Assembly: GCF_900142915.1 (NCBI RefSeq) | Contig: NZ_FRCM01000003.1 | Location: forward strand, 496,504-560,503 | DNA from: Mucilaginibacter sp. OK098 | GTDB taxonomy: Bacteria > Bacteroidota > Bacteroidia > Sphingobacteriales > Sphingobacteriaceae | Direction of reading: 5' to 3' | DNA: 64,000 nucleotides | Part shown: positions 9,368 to 18,164 of the stretch, piece by piece | Numbering within the stretch: the first letter of the stretch is position 1 | Layout: every line of letters starts with the position of its first letter | Notes under the pieces: model-generated | The model's input: only the letters and a program-made list of their open reading frames with translations | Databases searched by the model: none | Told to the model about the DNA's origin: nothing | Position numbers and translations under genes: made by a program

Positions 9368-10624
9368 ATGAAGAATTTTTATCTATTTCTATTAGCAGTT
9401 TTTATACTGCCATTATTTTCATTTGGCCAGAGCAATTATAAGCCCGGCTACGTGGTTACTTTAAAGGGTGACACCGTAGGGGGATTTATTGACTACAGAG
9501 AATGGAATTCAAATCCCACCTCTATCAATTTTAAAACGACTGTTACCGATACGAAAACTCACAAATATACGCCGACAGAAATTAATTTCTTTACTATTAA
9601 CGGAATGGAGGCCTATGTACGCTATTCGGGACCCATTACTATGGACGCTACTGATATAAATCATTTATCCACCAGCAGGGACACCAGTTTTCGCCAGGTA
9701 ATTGTTTTTTTTAAGATATTACAAAAAGGTAACAACCTGGCCTTATATTCTTACACGGACGATATAAAATCGCGTTTTTTTGTTGGTGAAGCTCCTGGTT
9801 ATATTCCTCAAGAGTTAGTGTACCGGAGATACAGGGATGGTTCAACAATTAATGAAAATACTTATATGAAGCAGTTGTTTGCACTTGCCAATAAATACCA
9901 GGCACTAAATCCATCTCTCCAATTGGATATTGAACGCATGGGATATAATGGAGCTGCTATCCTTGATATTGTAAGTAAGATAAATCATATTTCTGCGGCC
10001 GATGAAAAAAGGGATAATAATAAGGCTTCTGCATTTAATTTATTTGCAGGGGTTGCGTTAAATATTACTAATTTTAGTGCTGCCGCAGGAAGTCCATTTT
10101 ACAATGCGGGTGGCAGGTCAAATAGCTCTTATCTTGCTGCTGCATCTTTTGGCATTAACATATTTGCAAACCCTAATACCCGGCGGTTACAGTTCAGGAT
10201 TGAAGCAGGCATAGCCGAAAGCCGGTTCAAATCATTGTATACAAGTAAAGTTTATCCTTATATTCCATTCAGGGCGTCCTTTGATGCGCAAACATTTAGT
10301 ATTACGCCGCAAATAATATATAACTTTTATAATGGAGATAAATTTAAGGTTTATGGCGGTTTAGGTATTTCGTTTAATTATTTTACATATTCAAATTCAT
10401 ACCTGGGATCACAAAGCCAGCCTAATTCGGCCTCGGATGTCGAAGCCAATGAGCCTTATCTCTTTAACTCCAGTGATGATTCAATTGTGATTAAAGCCGG
10501 GGTGCAGCTTGGAAAGCATTTCGGTATATTTTCGCAATATTTGTCCAGTATAAATATTAATAAGAATGCTTATTGGCAATTGTCCTTTACTTCCGAACAA
10601 GCTGGCATTAACTACTATTTTTAA
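9368..10624 (+). CDS. Exported outer-membrane beta-barrel protein of unknown function
   Basis: A 418-residue exported protein. The signal peptide is at about residues 1-21 (MKNFYLFLLAVFILPLFSFG, then Q). The next 100 residues start PGYVVTLKGDTVGGFIDY, a segment common at the N-terminus of uncharacterised Bacteroidota proteins. The C-terminal 200 residues alternate short hydrophobic strands and turns (FNLFAGVALNITNFSAAAG ... FRIEAGIAESRF ... YGGLGISFNY) and end in a strand with a terminal aromatic residue, as in PorT-like barrels. It is monocistronic and faces a convergent patatin gene. I cannot assign a function beyond outer-membrane location. Confidence 0.75.
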   Translation: MKNFYLFLLAVFILPLFSFGQSNYKPGYVVTLKGDTVGGFIDYREWNSNPTSINFKTTVTDTKTHKYTPTEINFFTINGMEAYVRYSGPITMDATDINHLSTSRDTSFRQVIVFFKILQKGNNLALYSYTDDIKSRFFVGEAPGYIPQELVYRRYRDGSTINENTYMKQLFALANKYQALNPSLQLDIERMGYNGAAILDIVSKINHISAADEKRDNNKASAFNLFAGVALNITNFSAAAGSPFYNAGGRSNSSYLAAASFGINIFANPNTRRLQFRIEAGIAESRFKSLYTSKVYPYIPFRASFDAQTFSITPQIIYNFYNGDKFKVYGGLGISFNYFTYSNSYLGSQSQPNSASDVEANEPYLFNSSDDSIVIKAGVQLGKHFGIFSQYLSSININKNAYWQLSFTSEQAGINYYF

Positions 10625-10646
10625 ATAGGCGCTGGACATTAATTGA

Positions 10647-10781
10647 AAGAATTATACGCAATTGGTAGTTTTGCCCGGTCATCATGGTGTATTTATGGGA
10701 ACAGCAGAGTCTAATGCTGTTAAAGGCAGCAAGTTGCCTGAAGTAGCCACCGCCTTGGTTGTAGGCTTTTTAAATGAGTAA
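10647..10781 (+). pseudogene. C-terminal remnant of an alpha/beta hydrolase
   Basis: An in-frame stretch of about 44 codons translates to LVVLPGHHGVFMGTAE... and ends LPEVATALVVGFLNE followed by TAA. This is the usual C-terminus of alpha/beta hydrolases, in which the His of LPGHHG completes the catalytic triad. A stop at 10644 lies directly upstream, there is no start codon context, and the rest of the gene is absent. It is best read as the surviving 3' end of a deleted hydrolase gene. Confidence 0.6.
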
Positions 10782-10844
10782 CCCTGTTTGCTTTTCATTC
10801 AAAGTCAGGACAACACATAAAACAACCGGGGGTTCCTTGTTTAT

Positions 10845-10896
10845 GCCAAACCTTAATTATTTAACACTTTATATTGTTAAATAATTAAGGTTTGGC
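10845..10896. terminator. 22-bp perfect inverted repeat between convergent genes
   Basis: Arms at 10845-10866 and 10875-10896 are perfectly complementary over 22 bp with an 8-base loop. They start gccaaaccttaatt on the left and end aattaaggtttggc on the right. The element lies between the plus-strand outer-membrane gene (and hydrolase remnant) and the end of the minus-strand patatin gene. A bidirectional terminator is the simplest reading. Confidence 0.7.
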
Positions 10897-10923
10897 GTTA
10901 TCATCATATCTCTTTTTTGCTTG

Positions 10924-11724
10924 TTATGCCGCCACTATCTCTTTCAGCACTTCATTCCCTTTCATAGCTTTTAAACCCTCTTCATAACCAATCATATAAA
11001 TTTCATCGGCAGCATCGGTGTCAAATATACCGTAGCCACCCAGGCCATGTGGCTCAATAACTATATCGCATAAATTTTTATGGGTATTGAGGCTTGCATT
11101 AATAGCTATCATAGCGGCCCTGTCAACCAGGCCCCCAAAAGATTTAATTTCCGTAACCACCGGTAAATGGTTACATGACGAGCCAATTATCAGGTCGCAA
11201 TTGCCCACCAATGGTTCAACCGGGAAATTATTGAGGATCCCACCATCCACGTACATATGGTTGTTAATAATAATGGGCCTAAAAATACCCGGTAAACAGC
11301 ACGATGCCAAAATTGCCATGTCAAGTTCGCCATCGGTAAAATAAACCAGCTTCCCTTCACCCAGATCAACAGACGCGATAGTAATATGCGTTTTGAGTTT
11401 TTGAAAAGAATTATGCGGGATATATTTATTAATTAAAAAACGGGCCTTTAATATAGAAACCAAACCAGCGCTACCAATTGCAGGGCGCAACAATTTAATC
11501 AGCCTGGTATCTTTAATGAGCTGTAAGATTTCTTTAGGCGAATATCCTTCAGCAAAAAAAGCTGCGGCAATTGCTCCCGCACTTGTGCCTGATATATGTG
11601 AAAATTTAATGCCGTGATCGGTCAGCGCCTGCATTACACCTAAATGAGCCACTCCTCTTATGCCGCCTCCTGATAGCGCTAACCCTATCTTTTTAGACTT
11701 ATTTTGATCGGTACCTGTATCCAT
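10924..11724 (-). CDS. Patatin-like phospholipase family protein
   Basis: A 266-residue patatin-like acyl hydrolase. The oxyanion-hole motif GGGIRG is at residues 19-24, the nucleophile elbow GTSAG has Ser48, and the catalytic Asp160 lies in YVDGGILNNFPV. These are the complete Ser-Asp dyad signatures of bacterial patatins (RssA/YlbK type). There is no signal peptide, so it should act in the cytoplasm or on the inner face of the membrane, on phospholipids or acyl esters. It is monocistronic, followed by the strong inverted repeat at 10845. Confidence 0.92.
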   Translation of the reverse strand: MDTGTDQNKSKKIGLALSGGGIRGVAHLGVMQALTDHGIKFSHISGTSAGAIAAAFFAEGYSPKEILQLIKDTRLIKLLRPAIGSAGLVSILKARFLINKYIPHNSFQKLKTHITIASVDLGEGKLVYFTDGELDMAILASCCLPGIFRPIIINNHMYVDGGILNNFPVEPLVGNCDLIIGSSCNHLPVVTEIKSFGGLVDRAAMIAINASLNTHKNLCDIVIEPHGLGGYGIFDTDAADEIYMIGYEEGLKAMKGNEVLKEIVAA

Positions 11725-12186
11725 TTAATATTCTTTGTGTCATTATCAGCCATTATCATACCAATTATTAAATTTATCTGAAGATGAATATTCGCATGTT
11801 ATTTTACTTCAAATAAGGTTAAAAAATCTGCCATATCCAGTTTTACCTGTTTTAATCTCTTTTACCGGAGGGTATTATTCACTTCACAATATAGAAAAAT
11901 AGCAGCGCTTTAATTTATTATTTATTCCAAACTATCTGCGTCAATATAAACATGAGAACATGGGGACTTCTAACCTATATAGAAACAGGTATTATTATTC
12001 AACAAAGTGGAACAGTTAAATAACACGCAGCCTTGTGTAGCGGAACGGGTCAATGAGCGGACTTCCAAAAAAAATCAGCTAGTGAAAAAAGGGGGCTTAT
12101 TGGGAAGGTTTTGAGCTTTAAAAGCAGTCTAATACAGTGGCGGTTTGCACTCTTTAAACATTGCAAACCGCCGCTGAGAATAAACT
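11725..12186. other. Intergenic region upstream of patatin and downstream of the esterase gene
   Basis: Apart from the hairpin near 12136, I see no gene, repeat or promoter consensus in these 460 bases. The right part is the 3' flank of the minus-strand esterase gene and the left part should carry the patatin promoter. Confidence 0.5.
12136..12177 (-). terminator. Hairpin terminator of the fadL-esterase operon
   Basis: Arms cagtggcggtttgca (12136-12150) and tgcaaaccgccgctg (12163-12177) pair over 15 bp with one G-T mismatch and a 12-base loop. They lie just past the stop of the minus-strand esterase gene at 12187. The position and GC-rich stem fit a transcription terminator. There is no long T-run directly after it. 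Confidence 0.65.
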
Positions 12187-13506
12187 TTATGGGAATTTAA
12201 CCCCGTTATAATCAGATACATTGGCCAAAGGTATGGAAGAACCATACTTTGCATTAATAGCCTTTATAAATTCATTAGCCACTATAGCGTATCCGCGTGG
12301 CGTAAGGTGTATGCCATCTAATGAAAATAAGCCGCCGCTAATATAATTTAAATTTAAACTTACCCCATTCACTATTAAACCATTCTGCTTAACATTGTTC
12401 AGAAAGGCATAGGAATCAAACACAGCCAAACCTTTTGCTGCCGCGATAGATTTAATGGTCTCGTTATATGATTGTATGTAGTTTTGTGTAAGGGCAACCT
12501 CGTTCGCATCAAGCACATACTGATTATCAATAGGCGTATACGGCGTTAAACCGTAAGGAAGCGTGCCATAAGGCGTAGTAACCGGCTGACCGATCTTGCT
12601 GGTTGGGAAAGTTAATACGATCAAATCTTTAGCAGTAGCAGGCCTTGGGGCATAAGTGCCGCCTGATACAAGCGCGTTAATAAAAATTGCCTGTACCTGC
12701 GGGTTTGCCTTTTGCACAGCACCTAAAACTGCGCCAACTGTTATCGTATTAAAATAAGGGCCAAAGGTTACGTCAGGTATAGTACCCACAACACCTTTTT
12801 GCCCCGAAGCGGTCATTTTGCTGATCAGCAGGCTATAAAGCTGGGCAAATGTGTTCTTATCTGTCAGTACATCGCCCGCGCCGCCTGATGTGGCATAGCC
12901 CAAAGCATCATTATTCCCTAACCAATTGGAGAAAAAAGTAAATGGCTTTGCAGTCACAAAATCAAGATAAGTAGTGCTGTTAGTAGGTGCGCTACCTGTT
13001 AATAGCCGCTCATAAAACCCGTTCAGGTTTCCGTAAGGAGCATAAACTATGTGTAATAACTTTATTCCGGGCACGCCGTAGTTGTTGATATCACCGGTAT
13101 ATTTTGTGTATAAGGTTACATTACCAAATCCGGGGACAGGAAGAATTCCCCTGATAGCCAGGTTAGAGGTAACCGGTGTGGTAATAGGCGTTCCATCGGC
13201 ATTAAATCCGGTAAGTGATAAATATCCCGATCCGTTTGCCTGGTCGGTACTGAACAATGGCTGGGTAAAAGAGCCGCCACCCACTGATTCCATTTGTTTG
13301 GCAATAATGCTTGGATAGGATACCAGCTGCCCGGCGCGATATAAGCCACCATCGGCATAACCGGCGGTTAATGAATTACCGATGGATATGTATCTTGAAA
13401 AATCAGCTGAACCTTTGGATGGTTTAGGTGTATTAATCTCGGGCTTGCAGGCACTAAGTAAAAGTAACCCTGCAATAATATAAATATGTTGTTTAAACGT
13501 TTTCAT
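12187..13506 (-). CDS. SGNH/GDSL-type hydrolase lipoprotein (candidate esterase/lipase)
   Basis: A 439-residue lipoprotein of the SGNH hydrolase superfamily. The lipobox is LLLSAC with Cys20. Block I reads SIGNSLTAGYADGG with nucleophile Ser45, giving GNSL in place of the classic GDSL. A block III-like GNNDALGYA is near residue 200. The C-terminal DGIHLTPRGYAIVANEF carries the Asp-x-x-His pair. It lies 19 bp after a FadL-type porin gene and is co-transcribed with it. The pair suggests extracellular or outer-membrane ester hydrolysis followed by fatty-acid uptake. The activity on lipids is inferred from this context and from the regulator next door. Confidence 0.85.
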   Translation of the reverse strand: MKTFKQHIYIIAGLLLLSACKPEINTPKPSKGSADFSRYISIGNSLTAGYADGGLYRAGQLVSYPSIIAKQMESVGGGSFTQPLFSTDQANGSGYLSLTGFNADGTPITTPVTSNLAIRGILPVPGFGNVTLYTKYTGDINNYGVPGIKLLHIVYAPYGNLNGFYERLLTGSAPTNSTTYLDFVTAKPFTFFSNWLGNNDALGYATSGGAGDVLTDKNTFAQLYSLLISKMTASGQKGVVGTIPDVTFGPYFNTITVGAVLGAVQKANPQVQAIFINALVSGGTYAPRPATAKDLIVLTFPTSKIGQPVTTPYGTLPYGLTPYTPIDNQYVLDANEVALTQNYIQSYNETIKSIAAAKGLAVFDSYAFLNNVKQNGLIVNGVSLNLNYISGGLFSLDGIHLTPRGYAIVANEFIKAINAKYGSSIPLANVSDYNGVKFP

Positions 13507-13525
13507 GTATTAATTTCTTTTAGGG

Positions 13526-14749
13526 TTACCAGTGATAAGCAAGTGAGATACCGGGTATGTATACATTGGATTTAAAGGCACCCGCTAACTGCGATTCGAT
13601 ATTGGTTTGTGTACGCTTTAATACGCGCTCAAACTCAAAACCGAGATCAATATCGAGATGTTTGGCCATGGTATAGCCTAAACCTACAGTACCATATACC
13701 CTGTTAGCATCAGGCGCTTCGGGTGTTACATAGCCGTCCCGTACAGCCGTGCCTACGTACCCGCCGCCAAAACGTAATGCCAGGTTATCCGAGGCTTTAT
13801 ATTGCGCGCCTCCGCGTACATTAAGCGCGTCCTGGTAGTTTCGCGGAGAATGGGTATCCTGTAATGCCGGTGTATTTGAAGCATAATCAAACGATAATGT
13901 TTTGTAAACACTCCAGCTAACCACGTTAACATCAAGGGCCAGTATCCATTTGCTGGAAGGATAAAATCCAAAACCAATAGCATTAGTAGCCGGCAATGGT
14001 ATACTTGCGTAAAAAGTATTGGGTTGTGGGAAACTGCTTTTTAGGGATGCAGGCACATTAAAAATGGCATTGCCATCAGGAATGGTTGTGTTTACCTCTG
14101 AGCGGTGGGTGATGCCTACAGTAACGCCAAATTCCGTTTTGAAATAAATACCGGCATTCCATCCATAACCTTTACCGCTTCCTTTTAGTTCGGCCTGGCC
14201 TACTTTCTCATTTCCGTCAACTAACGGAATGGCCCTGGTAAGGTCCACACTACCATGATTGTATACAAAGCCTCCGCCTATGCTCACAAAGTCGGCCAGC
14301 TTAATACTTAAAGTAGGCTGAAAATAAATGGCTTTCAGGTTAAGGCTTTCCAGCACATATTTACCCTGCCAGTTATTGCCCCAGTCGGTTAAACCGCCGA
14401 AAGGCGTATAAACACCCATACCTAATTTCCAGAAGGATGATTTAGGGCCCCATACTGCATAAAATGAAAATGGAGTTGCAATTTTATTGGCAGTTTGATT
14501 TTGTACTGATGTTCCTGACGGATTAAAGTCAGATTTGAAGAGCAAAGGGCTGAATGCCCCCTGTACATAGTTTTGCGGCAGCATAGCTACGGCGCCGGGA
14601 TTAAAAAATACAGAGGCGCCGTCCTGTAATATCCCTGTTCCGGTATGGCCCATACCTATTTGCTTCTGTCCTTCCACATTTACCTGGAATCCCTGAGCAA
14701 AGGCTAGCACTGGTACCAACGCGAGCGCCAAAAGTAAAAGTTTTCTCAT
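13526..14749 (-). CDS. FadL/OmpP1/TodX family outer-membrane fatty acid transporter
   Basis: A 407-residue outer-membrane barrel of the FadL family. The signal peptide is MRKLLLLALALVPVLAFA, then QGFQVNVEGQKQIGMGHTGT, which resembles the hatch start of FadL proteins. DGASVFFNPGAVAML matches the family's conserved asn-pro-ala/gly segment. The protein ends in a C-terminal strand with final Trp (YIPGISLAYHW), as expected for BAM-inserted barrels. It is the first gene of a minus-strand operon with the SGNH esterase. A 29-bp candidate operator lies 101 bp upstream of its start, shared with the beta-oxidation operon. Confidence 0.88.
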   Translation of the reverse strand: MRKLLLLALALVPVLAFAQGFQVNVEGQKQIGMGHTGTGILQDGASVFFNPGAVAMLPQNYVQGAFSPLLFKSDFNPSGTSVQNQTANKIATPFSFYAVWGPKSSFWKLGMGVYTPFGGLTDWGNNWQGKYVLESLNLKAIYFQPTLSIKLADFVSIGGGFVYNHGSVDLTRAIPLVDGNEKVGQAELKGSGKGYGWNAGIYFKTEFGVTVGITHRSEVNTTIPDGNAIFNVPASLKSSFPQPNTFYASIPLPATNAIGFGFYPSSKWILALDVNVVSWSVYKTLSFDYASNTPALQDTHSPRNYQDALNVRGGAQYKASDNLALRFGGGYVGTAVRDGYVTPEAPDANRVYGTVGLGYTMAKHLDIDLGFEFERVLKRTQTNIESQLAGAFKSNVYIPGISLAYHW

Positions 14750-14812
14750 AAAAATAATAATTGGTTCATAATAGGTAATTGTAGATGAATTACAACCAGC
14801 AGCTATCAGGGA

Positions 14813-14878
14813 TAAAATTAGTTTGGATTGAAAAGAAAAAAAGGGCTATAATGCGGAGATTTTAGTCAAAAAGTCGGA
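14813..14878 (-). promoter_or_regulatory. Candidate fatty-acid operator and promoter of fadL (copy 1)
   Basis: Bases 14850-14878 are the exact reverse complement of 15990-16018, a 29-bp perfect match. Read toward fadL it begins tccgacttttt and ends tctccgcatt. The tetramer TCCG occurs twice inside it with a 21-bp period, as expected for two AraC-type half sites on one DNA face. A TAATTTTA box (14813-14820 on the minus strand) follows after 29 bp and fits the Bacteroidota -7 element TAnnTTTG at 7 of 8 positions. The likely binder is the AraC protein encoded alongside. Confidence 0.7.
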
Positions 14879-14984
14879 TAAAGTTTAATTTTAATACCAA
14901 ATGCTAAAAACATATAGAAAAGCATGCTGTTTTTAGGTTGAGTTTTTAAATAAGTTCAGCTATTAAATTGTATATTGAAAATGT

Positions 14985-15872
14985 ATGAGTAAAAAAATCG
15001 GACAATTAAGCTTATCTAAATTTGCAGACCTTTATGCAGACAACCTGGCAAGTGCTGACTTTTTTGTAGTTGATGAAAAACAATTATTAAGTTTGAGCGA
15101 ATACCCCTATCGCTCAGACGGTTACATTATAGGAATCTGCACCCGGGGAGCAGCACAGGTGGAGGTAAACCTGCAGATTTACGAAGCCCGGCCCGACGCT
15201 ATGCTTTTGGCAACACCGTTTCACGTTTTAAGGATCTATAACAGCAGTGCTGATTTTTTATGCCGGTTTATTGTTTTTAGTAAGGCCTTTTTAATAGAGA
15301 ATAGTGTCAACAGCCACTTCCTTGAATCGTTCAGCTACTTTAAAAGCGCATCCATCCCCGTAATTTACCCGGATAGCAAGGATGCCAGGATGATATTGGA
15401 AATTTATTTGTTGATACAACAAAAACTTGAGCGTGGCGGGCATCCATACCATGTTGAAATATCAAGGAGCATTTTAATAACGCTGCTTTATGAAGTACAG
15501 GCAATTTACGAAAAGCAGCATACCATAATAAAGGGCAAACAAACCCGGAAACAAGAACTGAATGTGCTTTTCCAGGAATTTGTTTTTCATCGCTATAAAG
15601 AGCATCGTAATGTGCAATACTATGCCGACGCGCTTTATGTATCTCCGAAACATTTAACAGAAACTATTAAGGAAGTAACCGGCCGAACGGCCGGAGAGTG
15701 GATAGACGATGCTGTAATACTTGAGGCTAAAGTATTATTAAGAAACCATGAGATAAGCATTGCCAGGGTAGCCGACGACATCCACTTTCCCGATCAATCT
15801 TCATTCGGTAAATATTTTAAAAAGCATACCGGCATGTCTCCGTCAGATTACAGGGAAGTATCTGCTTATTAA
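14985..15872 (+). CDS. AraC family regulator, candidate controller of the fatty-acid regulon
   Basis: A 295-residue AraC-type regulator. The N-terminal cupin-like domain includes GICTRGAAQVEVNL and DAMLLATPFHVLRI. The C-terminal part carries the two HTH motifs (VQYYADALYVSPKHLTETIK and IARVADDIHFPDQSSFGKYF) and the signature TGMSPSDYR. It sits alone between the divergent fadL-esterase operon and the downstream beta-oxidation operon. The two identical 29-bp sites flank it, one upstream of each target. This arrangement makes it the probable activator of both and possibly of itself. A fatty acid or acyl-CoA would be the natural ligand, which is inference. Confidence 0.88.
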   Translation: MSKKIGQLSLSKFADLYADNLASADFFVVDEKQLLSLSEYPYRSDGYIIGICTRGAAQVEVNLQIYEARPDAMLLATPFHVLRIYNSSADFLCRFIVFSKAFLIENSVNSHFLESFSYFKSASIPVIYPDSKDARMILEIYLLIQQKLERGGHPYHVEISRSILITLLYEVQAIYEKQHTIIKGKQTRKQELNVLFQEFVFHRYKEHRNVQYYADALYVSPKHLTETIKEVTGRTAGEWIDDAVILEAKVLLRNHEISIARVADDIHFPDQSSFGKYFKKHTGMSPSDYREVSAY

Positions 15873-15989
15873 CATTGCACGGTTAAATATGATCGACATT
15901 TAACCAAACACAACACCTTTATTATTAAGCCGAATATAATATATATCAACCACTGTGTTTTGTGCCGCAGTTGATCTTATATCCCTCTT

Positions 15990-16056
15990 TCCGACTTTTT
16001 GACTAAAATCTCCGCATTGCAGACCTTTCTTTGATTTAATAACGCTTCTAATTTTA
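15990..16056 (+). promoter_or_regulatory. Candidate fatty-acid operator and promoter of the beta-oxidation operon (copy 2)
   Basis: The 29-bp site at 15990-16018 is identical to copy 1 upstream of fadL and has the same orientation relative to its target. A TAATTTTA box follows at 16049-16056 after 30 bp, against 29 bp in copy 1. That predicts a start of transcription near 16063 and a 5' untranslated region of about 165 bases before the acyl-CoA dehydrogenase ATG. The rest of the 15873-16229 interval holds no gene that I can support. Confidence 0.7.
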
Positions 16057-16229
16057 CTCCTGATTATAAAACTAAAATTTATCGCTAAACCGTATATGGT
16101 TTTACGCGATAAGTAATAGATACGCACAATACGCTATCGCAACCCTTTTCAGGCAATCACTAATAGATTGCTTGCGATGATTAAATAACTGTGAAATTAA
16201 ATTAAAGATCAAAACATTAATTATTTGTT

Positions 16230-18026
16230 ATGAATGCTACTGAATCTATAAAAGCTATAAAGGGAGGCGAGTTCCTGATCAGGGAAACTGCTGCTGATAG
16301 TATTTTTATTCCGGAAGAATGGAATGAAGAACAGCTAATGATTGCTGAAACCTGTACTAATTTTATTGCACAGCAGATAGCTCCAAATCTGCAACGCATT
16401 GATGACCAGGAAGCGGGCTTAATGCCGCATTTAATGGAAGAAGCCGGCGAACTCGGCTTATTGAGCATATCCATACCGGAAGAATATGGCGGCTTTGGAA
16501 AAGATTTTAAAACATCAATGCTGGTAACTGAAAAACTGGGAGCCGGCCATTCATTTTCCGTTGCGTTTTCGGCCCATACAGGGATAGGTACGCTGCCTAT
16601 ATTATATTATGGTAACGAGGCACAAAAACAAAAATATATTCCAAAACTGGCCAGTGGTGAATGGAAAGGGGCTTATTGCCTTACTGAACCCGGCGCTGGT
16701 TCTGATGCCAATTCGGGCAAAGCAAAGGCAAAACTATCAGCGGATGGGAAGTATTATCTCATCACCGGTCAAAAAATGTGGATCACCAATGCGGGTTTCG
16801 CCGACATATTTACCGTTTTCGCCAAAATTGATGATGATGAAAACCTGAGCGCTTTTATTGTTGAAAAAGATTTTGAAGGCCTTTCTTTAAATACAGAGGA
16901 ACACAAAATGGGCATTAAAGGAAGCTCAACCCGGCAGGTGTTCTTTAATGATTGTAAGGTACCTGTTGAAAACCTGCTTTCTGAACGCCAGAATGGATTT
17001 AAGATAGCAGTGAACATATTAAACATTGGCCGCATAAAATTAGGCGGGGGCACTGTTGGGGCCAGTAAGGAGGTTATTACATTAGCCGTACGTTATGCCA
17101 ATGAACGTGAGCAATTTGGGCGACCTATTGCAAAATACGGGGCTATCCGGTATAAACTTGCAGAACAGGCCATTCGTACTTACGCCTCTGAGTCGGCAAT
17201 TTACCGGGCCTGCCAGAATATGGAAGAAGCAACCGAAATGTTAATGGCATTAGGCCTTGATGAAACAAAAGCCAAATTGAAAGGAACAGAGCAGTTTGCC
17301 ATTGAAGCGGCAATTCTAAAAGTTCACGCTTCAGAAGTTTTGGATTATGTGGTTGACGAGGGTGTTCAGATCTACGGCGGCATGGGATATAGTGCAGAAG
17401 CGCCTATGGACAGGTCTTATCGCGATTCAAGGATCAACCGGATCTTTGAAGGCACCAATGAAATTAATCGAATGTTAACGGTTGACATGATGCTTAAGCG
17501 CGCCATGAAAGGCGAACTCGACCTAATGGGCCCTGCTCAAAAAGTTGCAGGCGAGCTGGTAAGCATCCCCGACTTTGGAGCGGCTGAAGCCGAAGGCTTG
17601 TTTACAAAAGAGAAAAAATATATTGCCAATTTTAAAAAGGCCATATTAATGGTAGCAGGCGCGGCTGTTCAAAAGTTAATGACGCAGTTAGGGAAAGAAC
17701 AGGAAGTGTTGATGAATATGGCTGATATGCTGATTGAGCTGTACGTGAGCGAATCGTTACAATTACGGGTAGAGAAACTGGTTGCTTTAAGAGGCGAAGA
17801 AGCTTGCAAAGAACAACTGGATATTATGCGGGTGTACATTAATGATGCTGCCGAGCGCATAGCCAGGTCAGGTAAAGAAGCACTGAACTCATTTGCCGAG
17901 GGGGATGAAAGAAGAATGATGATAATGGGCCTTAAACGGTTCACCAAAACCGAAGATATAAATACTACACAGGCACGAAGAAATGTTGCCGCTAAGCTGA
18001 TAGCCGAAAACAAATACTGTTTTTAA
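16230..18026 (+). CDS. Acyl-CoA dehydrogenase, long form
   Basis: A 598-residue FAD-dependent acyl-CoA dehydrogenase that should introduce the first double bond of beta-oxidation and pass electrons to ETF. N-terminal, middle and C-terminal domains are in order. The FAD/substrate loop CLTEPGAGSDANSGKAKAK is at residues 150-168, and WITNAGFADIF is at about 184-194. The catalytic base is Glu407 in RIFEGTNEIN, preceded by QIYGGMGYSAEAPMDRSYRD. An extra C-terminal helical region of about 170 residues resembles VLCAD/ACAD9, which fits long-chain substrates and possible membrane association. It opens the long fatty-acid operon, directly before the ETF genes. Confidence 0.93.
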   Translation: MNATESIKAIKGGEFLIRETAADSIFIPEEWNEEQLMIAETCTNFIAQQIAPNLQRIDDQEAGLMPHLMEEAGELGLLSISIPEEYGGFGKDFKTSMLVTEKLGAGHSFSVAFSAHTGIGTLPILYYGNEAQKQKYIPKLASGEWKGAYCLTEPGAGSDANSGKAKAKLSADGKYYLITGQKMWITNAGFADIFTVFAKIDDDENLSAFIVEKDFEGLSLNTEEHKMGIKGSSTRQVFFNDCKVPVENLLSERQNGFKIAVNILNIGRIKLGGGTVGASKEVITLAVRYANEREQFGRPIAKYGAIRYKLAEQAIRTYASESAIYRACQNMEEATEMLMALGLDETKAKLKGTEQFAIEAAILKVHASEVLDYVVDEGVQIYGGMGYSAEAPMDRSYRDSRINRIFEGTNEINRMLTVDMMLKRAMKGELDLMGPAQKVAGELVSIPDFGAAEAEGLFTKEKKYIANFKKAILMVAGAAVQKLMTQLGKEQEVLMNMADMLIELYVSESLQLRVEKLVALRGEEACKEQLDIMRVYINDAAERIARSGKEALNSFAEGDERRMMIMGLKRFTKTEDINTTQARRNVAAKLIAENKYCF

Positions 18027-18031
18027 TTTAC

Positions 18032-18110
18032 TCACCACAGTCTCCCTATAAAAGAGAGTGTGGTGATCCATCCGCCAATTGGCGGAGAAGATGTGGCGGG
18101 TCTGCCCGCC
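18032..18110. repeat. Cluster of three palindromes between the dehydrogenase and etfB
   Basis: Three hairpins stand in a row: tcaccaca/tgtggtga (18032-18039 with 18059-18066), a perfect 16-bp palindrome tccgccaattggcgga (18071-18086), and ggcggg-tctg-cccgcc (18095-18110). Outside them, actgttttta near 18017 and taaaaacagt near 18131 form an outer inverted repeat. It looks like a REP-type intergenic element. Within an operon it could also stabilise the upstream mRNA or partly terminate transcription. Confidence 0.65.
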
Positions 18111-18164
18111 GGGTTTGATGATATTAAATAGTAAAAACAGTTCCAAAAAAACAAGAATTTAATA

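Noticed and set aside
14850..16018. The 29-bp inverted copies could be terminal repeats of a mobile element carrying the AraC gene
   Set aside because: No transposase and no target-site duplication are present, and both copies keep the same distance to a promoter-like box of a lipid operon, which fits operators better.
15900..16127. 75-codon minus-strand open frame
   Set aside because: It runs across the candidate operator, has no family resemblance and an atypical composition; the region is better read as a regulatory gap.
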